NCBI GenBank assembly: GCA_019637175.1
Contig: JAHBWD010000039.1
Coordinates: 1-64,000 of the forward strand
Reading direction: 5' to 3'
Length of the DNA stretch: 64,000 nt
DNA from: Labilithrix sp.
Lineage (GTDB): Bacteria > Myxococcota_A > Polyangia > Polyangiales > Polyangiaceae
Shown: piece by piece, positions 43,058 through 51,057 of the stretch
Layout: the number at the start of each line of letters is the position of its first letter
Numbering within the stretch: the first letter of the stretch is position 1
The notes under the pieces: model-generated
Databases searched by the model: none
Seen by the model: the letters and a program-made list of their open reading frames with translations, nothing else
Told to the model about the DNA's origin: nothing
Position numbers and translations under genes: made by a program

Positions 43058-43909
43058 ATGATCGCGTTCTACGGCATGGGGCTGCTCGGCTCGGGGTTCG
43101 TCCGCGCGCTGCGCCGGCGGGGCGAAGAGGTTCGCGTCTGGAACCGAACGCACGCCAAGGCGACCGCGCTCGAGGCCGACGGCGCGCGCGCGTTCGCCGA
43201 TCCCACCGAGGCTGCCGCGGGCGCGACGCGCATCCACCTCACGCTCTCCGACGACACCGCGGTCGACGACGTCCTCGAGCGCGCGCGCGCGGGCATGACG
43301 GAAGGCGTCCTCGTGATCGATCACACGACGACGTCGACGCACGGCACGGTCGCGCGCGTCGCGCGCTGGAGCGAGCGCGGGATCCGATTTCTTCATGCGC
43401 CCGTCTTCATGGGACCGCAGCAAGCGCTCGAGTCGACCGGCTTGATGCTCGTGTCGGGCGACCGCGCGCTCGTCGAAGCGGCGCGGCCCGCGCTCTCGGC
43501 GATGACCGGAGCGCTCCACGATCTCGGTCCGCGGCCGGACGCGGCCGCCGCGTTCAAGCTCCTCGGAAATCTGTTCTTGATGTTCCTCACGACGGGGCTC
43601 GCCGACATGCTGGCGCTCGCGAAGGCGACGGGCGTCCCTCCCCATGAAGCGGCGACGCTCTTCGAGAAGTTCAATCCCGGCGCGACGGTGGGCGCGCGGA
43701 TGAAGCGGATGCTCGACGCGAAGTTCGACGAGCCCTCGTGGGAGCTCTCGATGGCGCGGAAGGACGCGCGGATCATCCTCGAGGAGGCCGAACGCGCGGG
43801 CGTTCCCCTCGCCGTCCTGCCCGCCATCGCCGCGCGCATGGACGCCGCCATCGCCGAGGGCGACGGCGCTAAGGACTGGACGGTGCTCGCGAAAAACGTC
43901 GTCCGGTAG
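43058..43909 (+). CDS. 3-Hydroxyisobutyrate dehydrogenase-family oxidoreductase
   Basis: A 283-residue beta-hydroxyacid dehydrogenase. The N-terminal Rossmann domain begins with AFYGMGLLGSGFVRALRRRG and carries VWNRTHAKATAL, where the Arg after Asn favours NADP. HAPVFMGPQQALESTGLMLVSG is the family substrate loop. FKLLGNLFLMFLTTGLADML supplies the catalytic Lys and Asn (K-x3-N). The substrate is uncertain; members reduce short hydroxyacids, succinic semialdehyde or glyoxylate. The ATG is 9 nt after the previous gene, with TAGAGT 6 nt upstream. Confidence 0.9.
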   Translation: MIAFYGMGLLGSGFVRALRRRGEEVRVWNRTHAKATALEADGARAFADPTEAAAGATRIHLTLSDDTAVDDVLERARAGMTEGVLVIDHTTTSTHGTVARVARWSERGIRFLHAPVFMGPQQALESTGLMLVSGDRALVEAARPALSAMTGALHDLGPRPDAAAAFKLLGNLFLMFLTTGLADMLALAKATGVPPHEAATLFEKFNPGATVGARMKRMLDAKFDEPSWELSMARKDARIILEEAERAGVPLAVLPAIAARMDAAIAEGDGAKDWTVLAKNVVR

Positions 43910-43976
43910 CGGGGCCGCGCCGGCGAGAACTTTTCGGGCGGTGGCGCGTCGGAAACCGGGCGATAGTGGGAGGCAC

Positions 43977-44600
43977 GTGAGCCCACACGGAGATCAGACC
44001 GTGACCGACGAGGTGCTCGTGGTCCGCTTCCAGAGCGGCGATCGGGCGGCGCTCGCCATGCTGGTGCGGAGGCATCAGTCCGGTCTCTACAACTTTGCGC
44101 TGCGCAACGTGCGCGAGCGGACGGCTGCCGAAGACATCGTGCAGGAGGCGTTCGTGCGCGTGGCGCAGAGCGCCGCCGACTTCAAGGCGGACGCGCGCTT
44201 CTCGACCTGGGTGTATACGATCGTGCGAAACCTCTGCATCGACCAGCTCCGCAAGGCCGCCCACCGGCGCCATCGGTCGCTCGACGAGGCGCGGAGGGGC
44301 GACGAAGGCGACGGGCCGACGCTCGGCGAGCAGACGGCGGACACCAAGTCTCACGCCGACGTCGAGCGGCAGGTCTCGGGCACGCAGCTCAAGGCGCGCA
44401 TCGCCGCGGCGATCGACGATCTGCCCGAAGAGCAGCGCGAGGTCTACTTGATGCGCGAGCTCTCGAACCTGCGCTTCAAAGAGATCGCCGAGATCATCGG
44501 GATCCCCGAGAACACGGTGAAGAGCAGGATGCGCTACGCCCTCGAGCGCCTTCAAGCGGCGCTCAGCGACTTCGAAGAGCAAGCGAGGGCGCTCCGATGA
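43977..44600 (+). CDS. ECF RNA polymerase sigma factor
   Basis: A 207-residue extracytoplasmic-function sigma factor. Region 2 (about 10-85) has LYNFALRNVRERTAAEDIVQEAF for -10 recognition and RFSTWVYTIVRNLCIDQLRK. Region 4 (about 135-195) has LPEEQREVYLMREL and the helix-turn-helix FKEIAEIIGIPENTVKSRM. GTG 43977 is preferred because GGGAGG lies 3 nt upstream; GTG 43941 would add 12 residues. The stop overlaps the next gene (ATGA), which encodes its likely anti-sigma partner. The pair probably responds to an envelope signal. Confidence 0.92.
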   Translation: MSPHGDQTVTDEVLVVRFQSGDRAALAMLVRRHQSGLYNFALRNVRERTAAEDIVQEAFVRVAQSAADFKADARFSTWVYTIVRNLCIDQLRKAAHRRHRSLDEARRGDEGDGPTLGEQTADTKSHADVERQVSGTQLKARIAAAIDDLPEEQREVYLMRELSNLRFKEIAEIIGIPENTVKSRMRYALERLQAALSDFEEQARALR

Positions 44601-45637
44601 CGATGAGCTGCGAAGCCTTCGACGACGCGCTGATGGACGCGCTCTACGAGGAGCTCGATGAGGCGTCGAGCGAGGCGGCGTCGGAGCACGCGGCGTCGTG
44701 CGCGTCGTGCGCCGATCGGCTCGAGAAGCTCCGCGCGACGCGAGAGGCGGCGCTGCCTTCGCTCCTCGAGCCGGTGCCCGAGGGGCTCGAGGCCAAGATC
44801 CTCGCGGCGGCCGACGCGGCGATGAAGCCCGCGACGCCGGCGAAGGAGGCCGAGCAGGCCAAAGAGGCGAAGGTCATCCCGCTCTTCGCGCGGCCGCAGC
44901 TCATGCTGGCCGCGGGTTTCCTCCTCGTGCTCGGCGCGGGCTTCGCGTTCATGCAGATGGGCGCGCGCAAGTCCGAGTCGCTCGCGCAGAGCGCTCCGGC
45001 TCACGACGAAGAGCCGACCGCCGCCGCGACGGCGTCCGCCGCGCTCGCGATGAACGAGCCGTCGCCCGTGCCTCCCGCCGCCATGCCGGTCGCCGCGGCG
45101 ACGGCGACCGTCGCGGCGAGCGCGGCCGGAGGCAAGGCCGAGAAGGCCGCGCAGGATCCGGAGCTCGCCGCCGCGAAGAAGCTCTACGACGCGGGGCGCT
45201 ACGCCGAAGCCCTCCCGAGGTTCTTGGCGCTCTCGCCGTCGCACCCCGAAGCGGAGCTCTACGTCGCGCGCTGCTTCGTGCGCACGCAAGGGTGCAGCGT
45301 CGCCGCTCCGCACTTCGACGCCGCGGCGACGCGCAACGCCGGCACCGAAACAGGGAGCCGCGCATCGCTCGAAGGCGCGCGCTGCTACGGATCGATGGGC
45401 GAAGCGCAGGCCGCGCGCTCGCGATACAACGCGCTCACCGAAGACGCCTACGTCGCGCCCGAAGCGCGCGACGAGCTCGCCGGTCTCGACGGCGATCACC
45501 CGAAGAAGAACAGCGTCAAACGGGCGATGCCGGCCCCGCCCGTGGCGACGGCGGGCACGCCCGTCCCCGCGCAGCACGCCGCGCCGAAGGCGGTCGCCAA
45601 GCCGAAGCCGGCGGAAGCGCCGGCGGCGGTCGAGTGA
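44597..45637 (+). CDS. Membrane-anchored anti-sigma factor (zinc type)
   Basis: A 346-residue protein. The N-terminal ZAS-like domain has the zinc pattern C-x25-H-x3-C-x2-C (Cys5, His31, Cys35, Cys38) that holds an ECF sigma factor inactive. One membrane helix follows (about 102-117, LMLAAGFLLVLGAGFAFMQM). The extracytoplasmic part has an Ala-rich linker and a TPR-like domain (AAKKLYDAGRYAEALPRFLAL, ARCYGSMGEAQAARSRYNAL) that may sense the signal. It ends in a Pro/Ala/Lys tail. It overlaps the sigma gene by ATGA. Family identity is inferred from motif, topology and position. Confidence 0.82.
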   Translation: MTMSCEAFDDALMDALYEELDEASSEAASEHAASCASCADRLEKLRATREAALPSLLEPVPEGLEAKILAAADAAMKPATPAKEAEQAKEAKVIPLFARPQLMLAAGFLLVLGAGFAFMQMGARKSESLAQSAPAHDEEPTAAATASAALAMNEPSPVPPAAMPVAAATATVAASAAGGKAEKAAQDPELAAAKKLYDAGRYAEALPRFLALSPSHPEAELYVARCFVRTQGCSVAAPHFDAAATRNAGTETGSRASLEGARCYGSMGEAQAARSRYNALTEDAYVAPEARDELAGLDGDHPKKNSVKRAMPAPPVATAGTPVPAQHAAPKAVAKPKPAEAPAAVE

Positions 45638-45638
45638 C

Positions 45639-46412
45639 TCACTGACAGGCGGCGCGCACCGACATGAGCAAGAGATCGCTCATGCGGTCGTGCACCGGGA
45701 TCGACAGCTCCATGCGCTTGGCGACGTCGAAGCCGAGCGCCATCTGTCCGGTCATGCCGCCCATCGCGGCGTTCATGTTCTTCTGCATCGGATCGGCGAA
45801 GACGGCGTCGCGATCGTCGACCCAGAGGTCGACCTCGACACACTGAAGCAGCGCCCCCACGAGCTGCGGGTTCTGCTGAAAGAGCCAGCGCACCGCGTTC
45901 GGATCGCGCCCGAAGACGAGGAAGCGTCCGTCGATCTGCGGGATGCCCGTCTGGACGGCGTGCGGGTGCTTGGCGCTCCAGCATCGCGTCGTGTTCGAGA
46001 ACGCCTCGCGCATCGCCTTGCCGAGCGACGCGAGGCTGCGATCGGCGACGTGGAACGGAATGCGCGGAGGGCCCGGGAGCGGCGCGCTCCAGTTGCACGA
46101 CATCGACATGCCCGCGTCGTCGTAGAGGTAGGCTTGGCGGTGGTTGATCGGCAGCCCCTGGTACATGCGCACGTAGCGCGTCTCGCGGTTGCCCGGGGCC
46201 CAGTTGTTGGCCTCCTGCATCGCGAGGTGCACGTGCGCCTCGATCGGCTCGGGCGGCATGTGGTCGTAGCGAAAGCCGGTGCGGGCGAAGAACGCGTGCA
46301 TCGCGGGGCCGATGTTCTGAATCGCCTGGCCGCGCTTCTGCATCATCCACACGTAGTACCCGCCGATGGCGAGCATGATGAGCACGGGAAAGACGTACGA
46401 CAGGGATTGCAT
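45639..46412 (-). CDS. Single-pass membrane protein of unknown function
   Basis: A 257-residue protein. One N-terminal helix (SLSYVFPVLIMLAIGGYYVWMM) precedes a soluble domain of about 225 residues that I do not recognise (GFRYDHMPPEPIEAHVHLAM, RYVRMYQGLPINHRQAYLYDD, DGRFLVFGRDPNAVRWL). The domain looks globular and is well supported by codon bias. ATG 46412 is preceded by AGGTGA. It is convergent with the anti-sigma gene (1 nt between stops) and divergent from the TerB gene. Confidence 0.78.
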   Translation of the reverse strand: MQSLSYVFPVLIMLAIGGYYVWMMQKRGQAIQNIGPAMHAFFARTGFRYDHMPPEPIEAHVHLAMQEANNWAPGNRETRYVRMYQGLPINHRQAYLYDDAGMSMSCNWSAPLPGPPRIPFHVADRSLASLGKAMREAFSNTTRCWSAKHPHAVQTGIPQIDGRFLVFGRDPNAVRWLFQQNPQLVGALLQCVEVDLWVDDRDAVFADPMQKNMNAAMGGMTGQMALGFDVAKRMELSIPVHDRMSDLLLMSVRAACQ

Positions 46413-46480
46413 CGGTTCACCTCGGCGCGCGCGGGTCGAGGGTATCACTCGTCGTGGAGCGCGGTAGGATGCGTTCCGCG

Positions 46481-47929
46481 ATGAGTTTTTCGTTCTCCGT
46501 CGAGACCTCGGCTGCCCTCTCGCTACCCGATCTGCTCGCCGCCGCCGCCGTCGGAGAGCCGGTGCAGCTCGCCGGCGCCGGCTGGACGGGCGCGCCCTGG
46601 CCCAAGGGCTTGTTCGCCAAGATCGCCGACGTGGCGAGCGCGCCGGTCGCGATGGATCTGACGCCGGAGCTCGAGGCGAGCCTCGCGCGCGCAGGGCTGT
46701 CGGGATCGTTCCTCGCCTGGGTGCGCGGGTGCGCGCGCGGCGTCGTCGTGTCGCGGGGCGGCGGCGCGATCGTCTTCGGCGTTCCGACGCTCGCGTCGCG
46801 CGCCGACTACGCGCTCGCGACGAAGCTCGCCGCCGCGGCGGCCAAGCTCTCGGGCGCGAACGTGAACCCGGAGCACGCGCCCGACGGGGCGCCGAGCGAG
46901 GCCGTCTCGCCCGACGAGCTCGTCGCGCGCTTCGACGGCGCGTTCGCCGACGCCAACGCGCGCCTCATGGGCACCTGGCTCGCGGAAGACGTCGCGAGCG
47001 GACGCACCTACTTCTTCCAGTGCCCGCGCGGGTGGATCAAGCTCGCGCCCGAAGATCTGCGCGACGCCCCGAAAGAGGAGCGCTTCGATCGCGCGCGGGC
47101 GATCGTCCTCGGCGACGCCGAGGATCGACGCGCGATCGATCCGCGGCGCCACGCGGTGCTCCTCACGGCCGCGATGGTCTTCGCCGCCGGCGCCGATGGA
47201 CGCCTCGACGACGAAGAGGCGCAGCAGCTCGAAGCGCACTTCGCGACCGTCCGCGAGCTCGCCGCGTTCCCCGCGCGCGATCTGCTCGACGCCGTACGCG
47301 CCGAGGTCGCCGGGCTCGACGCGCTGCGCGAGCTGACCTCGCCGCTCTCGCGTCGCAAGGCGTTCGTGCTCGCAAGCGAGGTGATCGCGAGCGCGCGCGG
47401 CGGTAACCTCGGCGGCGACGCCGACGATCCGAACGTGAAGGCCGTGACCGCCCTCGCCGGCGCGCTCGGCCTCGAGGGCGATCAGCCGTTCATCGCGCGC
47501 GTCGTGCGCGCGGCGATGGCGAAGTACGCGCCGCCCGAGAACGTCGTCGTCGACGAAGCCGTCGCGCAGCGCCTCGCGCTCGCGATGATCCTCGCCGCCG
47601 CGGCCGACGGCGTCGTCGACGACCGCGAGGCCGCGGTGCTCTCCGCGCTCGCGCGAACCGTCCCCGAGCTCCGCGCGCGAGACGTGACGTCGCTGTTCGC
47701 CGCCGCGCGCGCGCGGATGAACGAAGGGCTCGAGGCCGCGCTGCGCGATCTCGGCGGGCTCGACGGGCTCGAGGACAAGTGCTTCGCCCTCGCGGCCGAG
47801 GTCGCGCTCGTCGCGGGCTCGCGAAGCGGGCCCGAAGGAGCGATGCTCCACCGCCTCCAGGAGCACGTCCGACCCGACGCCGACGTCGCCGAGTGCGCGA
47901 TCTCGACCTTCGCCGCGAAGTACGCGTGA
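46481..47929 (+). CDS. Protein with two TerB-like domains
   Basis: A 482-residue cytoplasmic protein. After about 220 residues of unknown fold come two TerB/DjlA-like helical domains. The first is near 225-330 (HAVLLTAAMVFAAGADGRLDDEEAQQLEAHF), the second near 365-470 (LALAMILAAAADGVVDDREAAVLSALA). The Asp-x-Asp-Gly loop of TerB, which binds metal or membrane partners, is kept in both (ADGRLDD, ADGVVDD). Tellurite-operon partners are absent, so a role in tellurite resistance is not claimed. TAGGAT lies 10 nt before the ATG. A PP2C phosphatase follows after 108 nt. Confidence 0.75.
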   Translation: MSFSFSVETSAALSLPDLLAAAAVGEPVQLAGAGWTGAPWPKGLFAKIADVASAPVAMDLTPELEASLARAGLSGSFLAWVRGCARGVVVSRGGGAIVFGVPTLASRADYALATKLAAAAAKLSGANVNPEHAPDGAPSEAVSPDELVARFDGAFADANARLMGTWLAEDVASGRTYFFQCPRGWIKLAPEDLRDAPKEERFDRARAIVLGDAEDRRAIDPRRHAVLLTAAMVFAAGADGRLDDEEAQQLEAHFATVRELAAFPARDLLDAVRAEVAGLDALRELTSPLSRRKAFVLASEVIASARGGNLGGDADDPNVKAVTALAGALGLEGDQPFIARVVRAAMAKYAPPENVVVDEAVAQRLALAMILAAAADGVVDDREAAVLSALARTVPELRARDVTSLFAAARARMNEGLEAALRDLGGLDGLEDKCFALAAEVALVAGSRSGPEGAMLHRLQEHVRPDADVAECAISTFAAKYA

Positions 47930-48037
47930 GCCACACCCGGCCGGCCTGAGGCACATTGCCACGTCCTCTCGCGCCGGACATTCTCGCGCGAGACCTCGAC
48001 AATCCGCGCGGAACGATCGTTGCTCCGATCCGGCGCG

Positions 48038-48943
48038 ATGGCCATCGCCTCGCCTCCCCGATCGACACAAACCGACGACACCTACGTCAGCGTCGCCGCG
48101 CAGACCGACATCGGTCGGGTGCGCGAGAACAACGAAGACGCGTTCGTCGTGGCCGACCTCACCGGCGGCGCGCTGCTCGGCGGCGCATCGCACGCGCGCT
48201 TCGACGTCGGCGAGCGCGGCGTCCTGCTCGCGGTGTCGGACGGCATGGGCGGCGCTCACGCCGGCGAGGTCGCGAGCGCGCTCGTGGTGGAGACGCTCAC
48301 CCGCGCGCTCGCCAAGGCTTCACCGGGCACGCCGCGCGACGCCCTCATGAACGACGCCATCCAGCGCGCCCATCTCGCGGTCTGGGACGCCGCGCGACGC
48401 GAAGAGAAGAAGATGGGCGCGACGCTCACCGCCGTCTTCGTGCACGCAGGCCAGGCGTACATCGCCGAGGTCGGCGACTCGCGCGCGTACCTCGTCCGCG
48501 CGGGGACGATCACGCGGCTCACCCACGATCAGAGCATGGTGCAGATGCTGCTCGACAGCGGCGTCATCAAGCCCGAAGACGCCCGCGAGTCTCCGCTGCG
48601 CAACGTCATCCTCCAGGCGATGGGCCACCAGCACGACGTGAAGGTCGCGCTCGCGAAGCTCGAGCTGCGCCAGCGCGACTGCCTCGTCCTCTGCTCCGAC
48701 GGGCTCACCGGCCACCTGACCGACGACGAGATCCGCGACGTCGTCCTCGCCTCCGGCCGGCCGGAGCGGGCCGTGGGCCAGCTCGTCGATCTCGCCAACG
48801 AGCGCGGCGGCAAAGACAACATCACCGTCGTCGTCGCCGGCGTCGGCGGCGCGCTCGCCGAGGCCGACGCGGCCGAGCCCGTCGACGGCACGTTCCAGGT
48901 GCTCACGACGTTCGAGCCGCCGGTGTCGAACGGCGGTACGTGA
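48038..48943 (+). CDS. PP2C-type serine/threonine phosphatase
   Basis: A 301-residue Stp1/PrpC-like protein phosphatase. All PP2C metal motifs are present: DIGRVRENNEDAF, VSDGMGGAHAGE, MGATLTAVFVHAG, EVGDSRAYLVR, LTHDQSMV, CSDGLTGHLTDDEI and GGKDNITVVV. It should reverse Ser/Thr kinase signalling in the cytoplasm; its kinase is not in the window. It lacks membrane helices or a regulatory extension beyond a short acidic C-terminus. ATG 48038 was chosen; TTG 48020 is in frame. The 108-nt upstream gap shows no clear promoter. Confidence 0.93.
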   Translation: MAIASPPRSTQTDDTYVSVAAQTDIGRVRENNEDAFVVADLTGGALLGGASHARFDVGERGVLLAVSDGMGGAHAGEVASALVVETLTRALAKASPGTPRDALMNDAIQRAHLAVWDAARREEKKMGATLTAVFVHAGQAYIAEVGDSRAYLVRAGTITRLTHDQSMVQMLLDSGVIKPEDARESPLRNVILQAMGHQHDVKVALAKLELRQRDCLVLCSDGLTGHLTDDEIRDVVLASGRPERAVGQLVDLANERGGKDNITVVVAGVGGALAEADAAEPVDGTFQVLTTFEPPVSNGGT

Positions 48944-48944
48944 A

Positions 48945-49244
48945 TCAACTCCCCGGCGCGCAGGTGTAATCGCCGAAGATCAAGCTCTGACGCCGGCAGA
49001 CGACGACGACGTGCCCTTTGCGGTCGAAGTCGTACTCGACGCGCTCTTCGAACATCCCGCGATCGATCTTCAGGCTCGTCGGCTTGCACTGCTCGCCGCA
49101 CCCGGCCTGCGCGCGCGCCTGCGCCTCGGCTTTCGCGCGCACCTCGGCGTCGTCGGAGAAGACGTTCGCGTACGCCGTCCACGCCGACACGAGCAGGAGC
49201 GTGATCGTGAAGTACCTGAAAACGAGCCGGAGCGATCGCTTCAC
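48945..49244 (-). CDS. Small membrane-anchored protein, unknown
   Basis: A 99-residue protein with GTG start, one N-terminal helix (LVFRYFTITLLLVSAWTAYA), a charged segment (EVRAKAEAQARAQAGCG) and a small periplasmic beta domain with four Cys (CGEQC, VCRRQ, YTCAPG). No family was recognised. TAGCGT lies 7 nt before the start. It is convergent with the PP2C gene (1 nt between). Confidence 0.65.
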   Translation of the reverse strand: MKRSLRLVFRYFTITLLLVSAWTAYANVFSDDAEVRAKAEAQARAQAGCGEQCKPTSLKIDRGMFEERVEYDFDRKGHVVVVCRRQSLIFGDYTCAPGS

Positions 49245-49262
49245 GTCTTCGACGCTATCACG

Positions 49263-49748
49263 TCAGCCGTCGGTCTGACCGATCGCGACGACGTCGTCGC
49301 GGAGCGTGTCGGGATCGAGAGCCTCGCGCTCTTCGGCGGCGATCTCCGCGAAGAGCTCGTTGATGAGCGCCTCCACCGTGAGCGCGAGGTCGCGATCGAA
49401 GCCGCGCGTCGTTCGTAGGCGATCGGCGAGCATGTCGAGCTCTTCGCGCACCTTCGCGTGCTCCATCTCGACGCGCTCGCGCCGCACCGGTCCCCAAGCG
49501 TCGGCCGCTTCGAGCGCCGGCACGAGCATGCGGTCTTCGAGCGCGAGGTGGCCGCGCATCTCGTCCACCAGCGCGAGCGCGGCGCTCACGAGCAGCTCGA
49601 ACGTCTCTGGCGCGCCCACTCCGCACTCGGGCACGAGCGCCTTCACCTTGACGAGGTGCGCGCGCACGACCGCGTTGTCTTGGAGGATCCGCGTGCGGAT
49701 CTGTCCTGCCGACAGCGGGACGTCGTCGTTCACCTCTTCCGAGCCCAT
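49263..49748 (-). CDS. Hemerythrin-like (HHE) protein
   Basis: A 161-residue four-helix hemerythrin/HHE cation-binding protein. Likely iron ligands are the His of VVRAHLVKVKAL, His and Glu of MRGHLALEDRMLVPAL (H-x3-E) and the His of VEMEHAKVREEL. Such proteins bind O2, NO or simply iron. ATG 49748 gives a normal family length. It is divergent from the acyl-CoA dehydrogenase gene by 64 nt. Confidence 0.82.
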   Translation of the reverse strand: MGSEEVNDDVPLSAGQIRTRILQDNAVVRAHLVKVKALVPECGVGAPETFELLVSAALALVDEMRGHLALEDRMLVPALEAADAWGPVRRERVEMEHAKVREELDMLADRLRTTRGFDRDLALTVEALINELFAEIAAEEREALDPDTLRDDVVAIGQTDG

Positions 49749-49812
49749 CGCGCGAGCCTTCCTTCCCGAAATCCACGTTGCAACTCCCGTGCGCGCCTTA
49801 GAATGCTCGACC

Positions 49813-51057
49813 ATGATCGAGTGGTCGGAGACGCACCTTTCCATCCGCGACAGCATCCGCAAGTTCTGTGAAGCCGAGGTAAAGCCGAAGCTCCACGCCA
49901 TCGAGCACGAGGGTGAGCCTCCTTACGAGGTCCTCCGCAAGATGATCGCCACCTTCGGCATCGCCGACATGGCGCGCGCGCGGTTCGAGGCGCAGATCGC
50001 CAAGCAGAAGGCCCGCGAAGCGGCAGGCGCGCCGCCGCGTGAAGACAAGCCGCGCGAGCGACGCCCGAGCCCGGAGGCGGGCATGGAGATGGCGATGCGG
50101 ATGATCCCGATCATCGAGCTGAGTCGCCACAGCCCGGGCATGGTCACCGCGCTCGGCGTCAGCGTGGGGCTCACCGCGAACGCGATCATGGCGCGCGGAA
50201 CGATTCGCCAGAAGGAGCGCTGGGCGCTCGACCTGCTCACGCTCGACAAGATCGGCGCGTGGGCGATCACCGAGCCCGGCTCGGGCTCGGACGCGTTCGG
50301 CGCGATGAAGTCGACCGCGCGCCGCGACGGCGACGGCTACGTGCTGAGCGGCAGCAAGACGTTCATCACCAACGGTCCGTACGCCGACACCATCGTGTTC
50401 ATCTGCAAGCTCGACGAGGGCAACGAGCCGAAGCTGCGGAAGGTCGTCACCTTCGTGCTCGACAAGGGGATGAAGGGGCTCACGCAGAGCAAGCCGCTGC
50501 GCAAGCTCGGTCTCCACGGCTCGCCGACGGGCGAGCTCTTTCTCGAAGACGTGCGCGTCGACAAGGATCGCCTGCTCGGGGAGACGGAAGACGTGCCCGC
50601 GCGCTCGGCGACGAAGGAGACCTTCACCGCCGAGCGCACCGCGGTCGCCGCGATGGCCCTCGGCATCGTCGAGGAGTGCCAGCGCCTCGCGATCGACTAC
50701 GCGGGCACGCGCGAGCAGTTCGGGAAGAAGATCGGCGAGTTCCAGCTCATTCAACTGAAGCTGGCGAAGATGGAGGTCGCGCGGATGAACATCCAGAACC
50801 TCGTCTTCAAGCAGATCGAGATGGCCGAGCAGGGCCTCTCGATGAGCCTCGCCGAGGCGAGCGCCTGCAAGCTGTATTGCGCGCAGGCGGCGATGGAGGT
50901 GTGCAACGAGACCGTGCAGCTCTTCGGAGGCAACGGCTACATGGCCGAGTACCGCGTCGAGCAGCTGTTTCGCGACGCGCGCGTCCTCCAGATCTACGGC
51001 GGCACCGACGAAATCCAGGTCTCGCAGATCGCTAGGAGCCTGCTCGAGCGCGCCTGA
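49813..51057 (+). CDS. Acyl-CoA dehydrogenase
   Basis: A 414-residue FAD flavoprotein of the acyl-CoA dehydrogenase family. Helical N-domain, then flavin motifs GAWAITEPGSGSDAFG and LSGSKTFITNGPYAD, then the C-terminal helical domain with GTREQFGKKIGEFQLIQ and QLFGGNGYMAEYRVEQLFRDA. The usual Glu of YEGT is Gly396 here (IYGGTDEIQ). A Glu in the isovaleryl/long-chain position (Glu274, FTAERTAVAAMA) may act as base. The N-terminal region has an unusual charged insert (about 60-90, KQKAREAAGAPPREDKPRER). The chain-length preference cannot be set. TAGAAT ends 8 nt before the ATG. The 3' end overlaps the convergent glycosyltransferase gene by 26 nt. Confidence 0.92.
   Translation: MIEWSETHLSIRDSIRKFCEAEVKPKLHAIEHEGEPPYEVLRKMIATFGIADMARARFEAQIAKQKAREAAGAPPREDKPRERRPSPEAGMEMAMRMIPIIELSRHSPGMVTALGVSVGLTANAIMARGTIRQKERWALDLLTLDKIGAWAITEPGSGSDAFGAMKSTARRDGDGYVLSGSKTFITNGPYADTIVFICKLDEGNEPKLRKVVTFVLDKGMKGLTQSKPLRKLGLHGSPTGELFLEDVRVDKDRLLGETEDVPARSATKETFTAERTAVAAMALGIVEECQRLAIDYAGTREQFGKKIGEFQLIQLKLAKMEVARMNIQNLVFKQIEMAEQGLSMSLAEASACKLYCAQAAMEVCNETVQLFGGNGYMAEYRVEQLFRDARVLQIYGGTDEIQVSQIARSLLERA

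Noticed and set aside
40619..43645. A 1008-codon open frame on the minus strand opposite the spermidine-synthase fusion and dehydrogenase genes
   Set aside because: Its composition is Arg/Glu/Ala-rich low complexity, typical of the antisense frame of GC-rich genes. The plus-strand proteins have clear domains.
46481..47929. A tellurite-resistance operon
   Set aside because: TerB-like domains occur without terC, terD or terZ here and do not by themselves show tellurite resistance.
49813..51057. A catalytically dead acyl-CoA dehydrogenase because the YEGT Glu is missing
   Set aside because: A Glu is present in the position used by isovaleryl- and long-chain enzymes, so activity is plausible.
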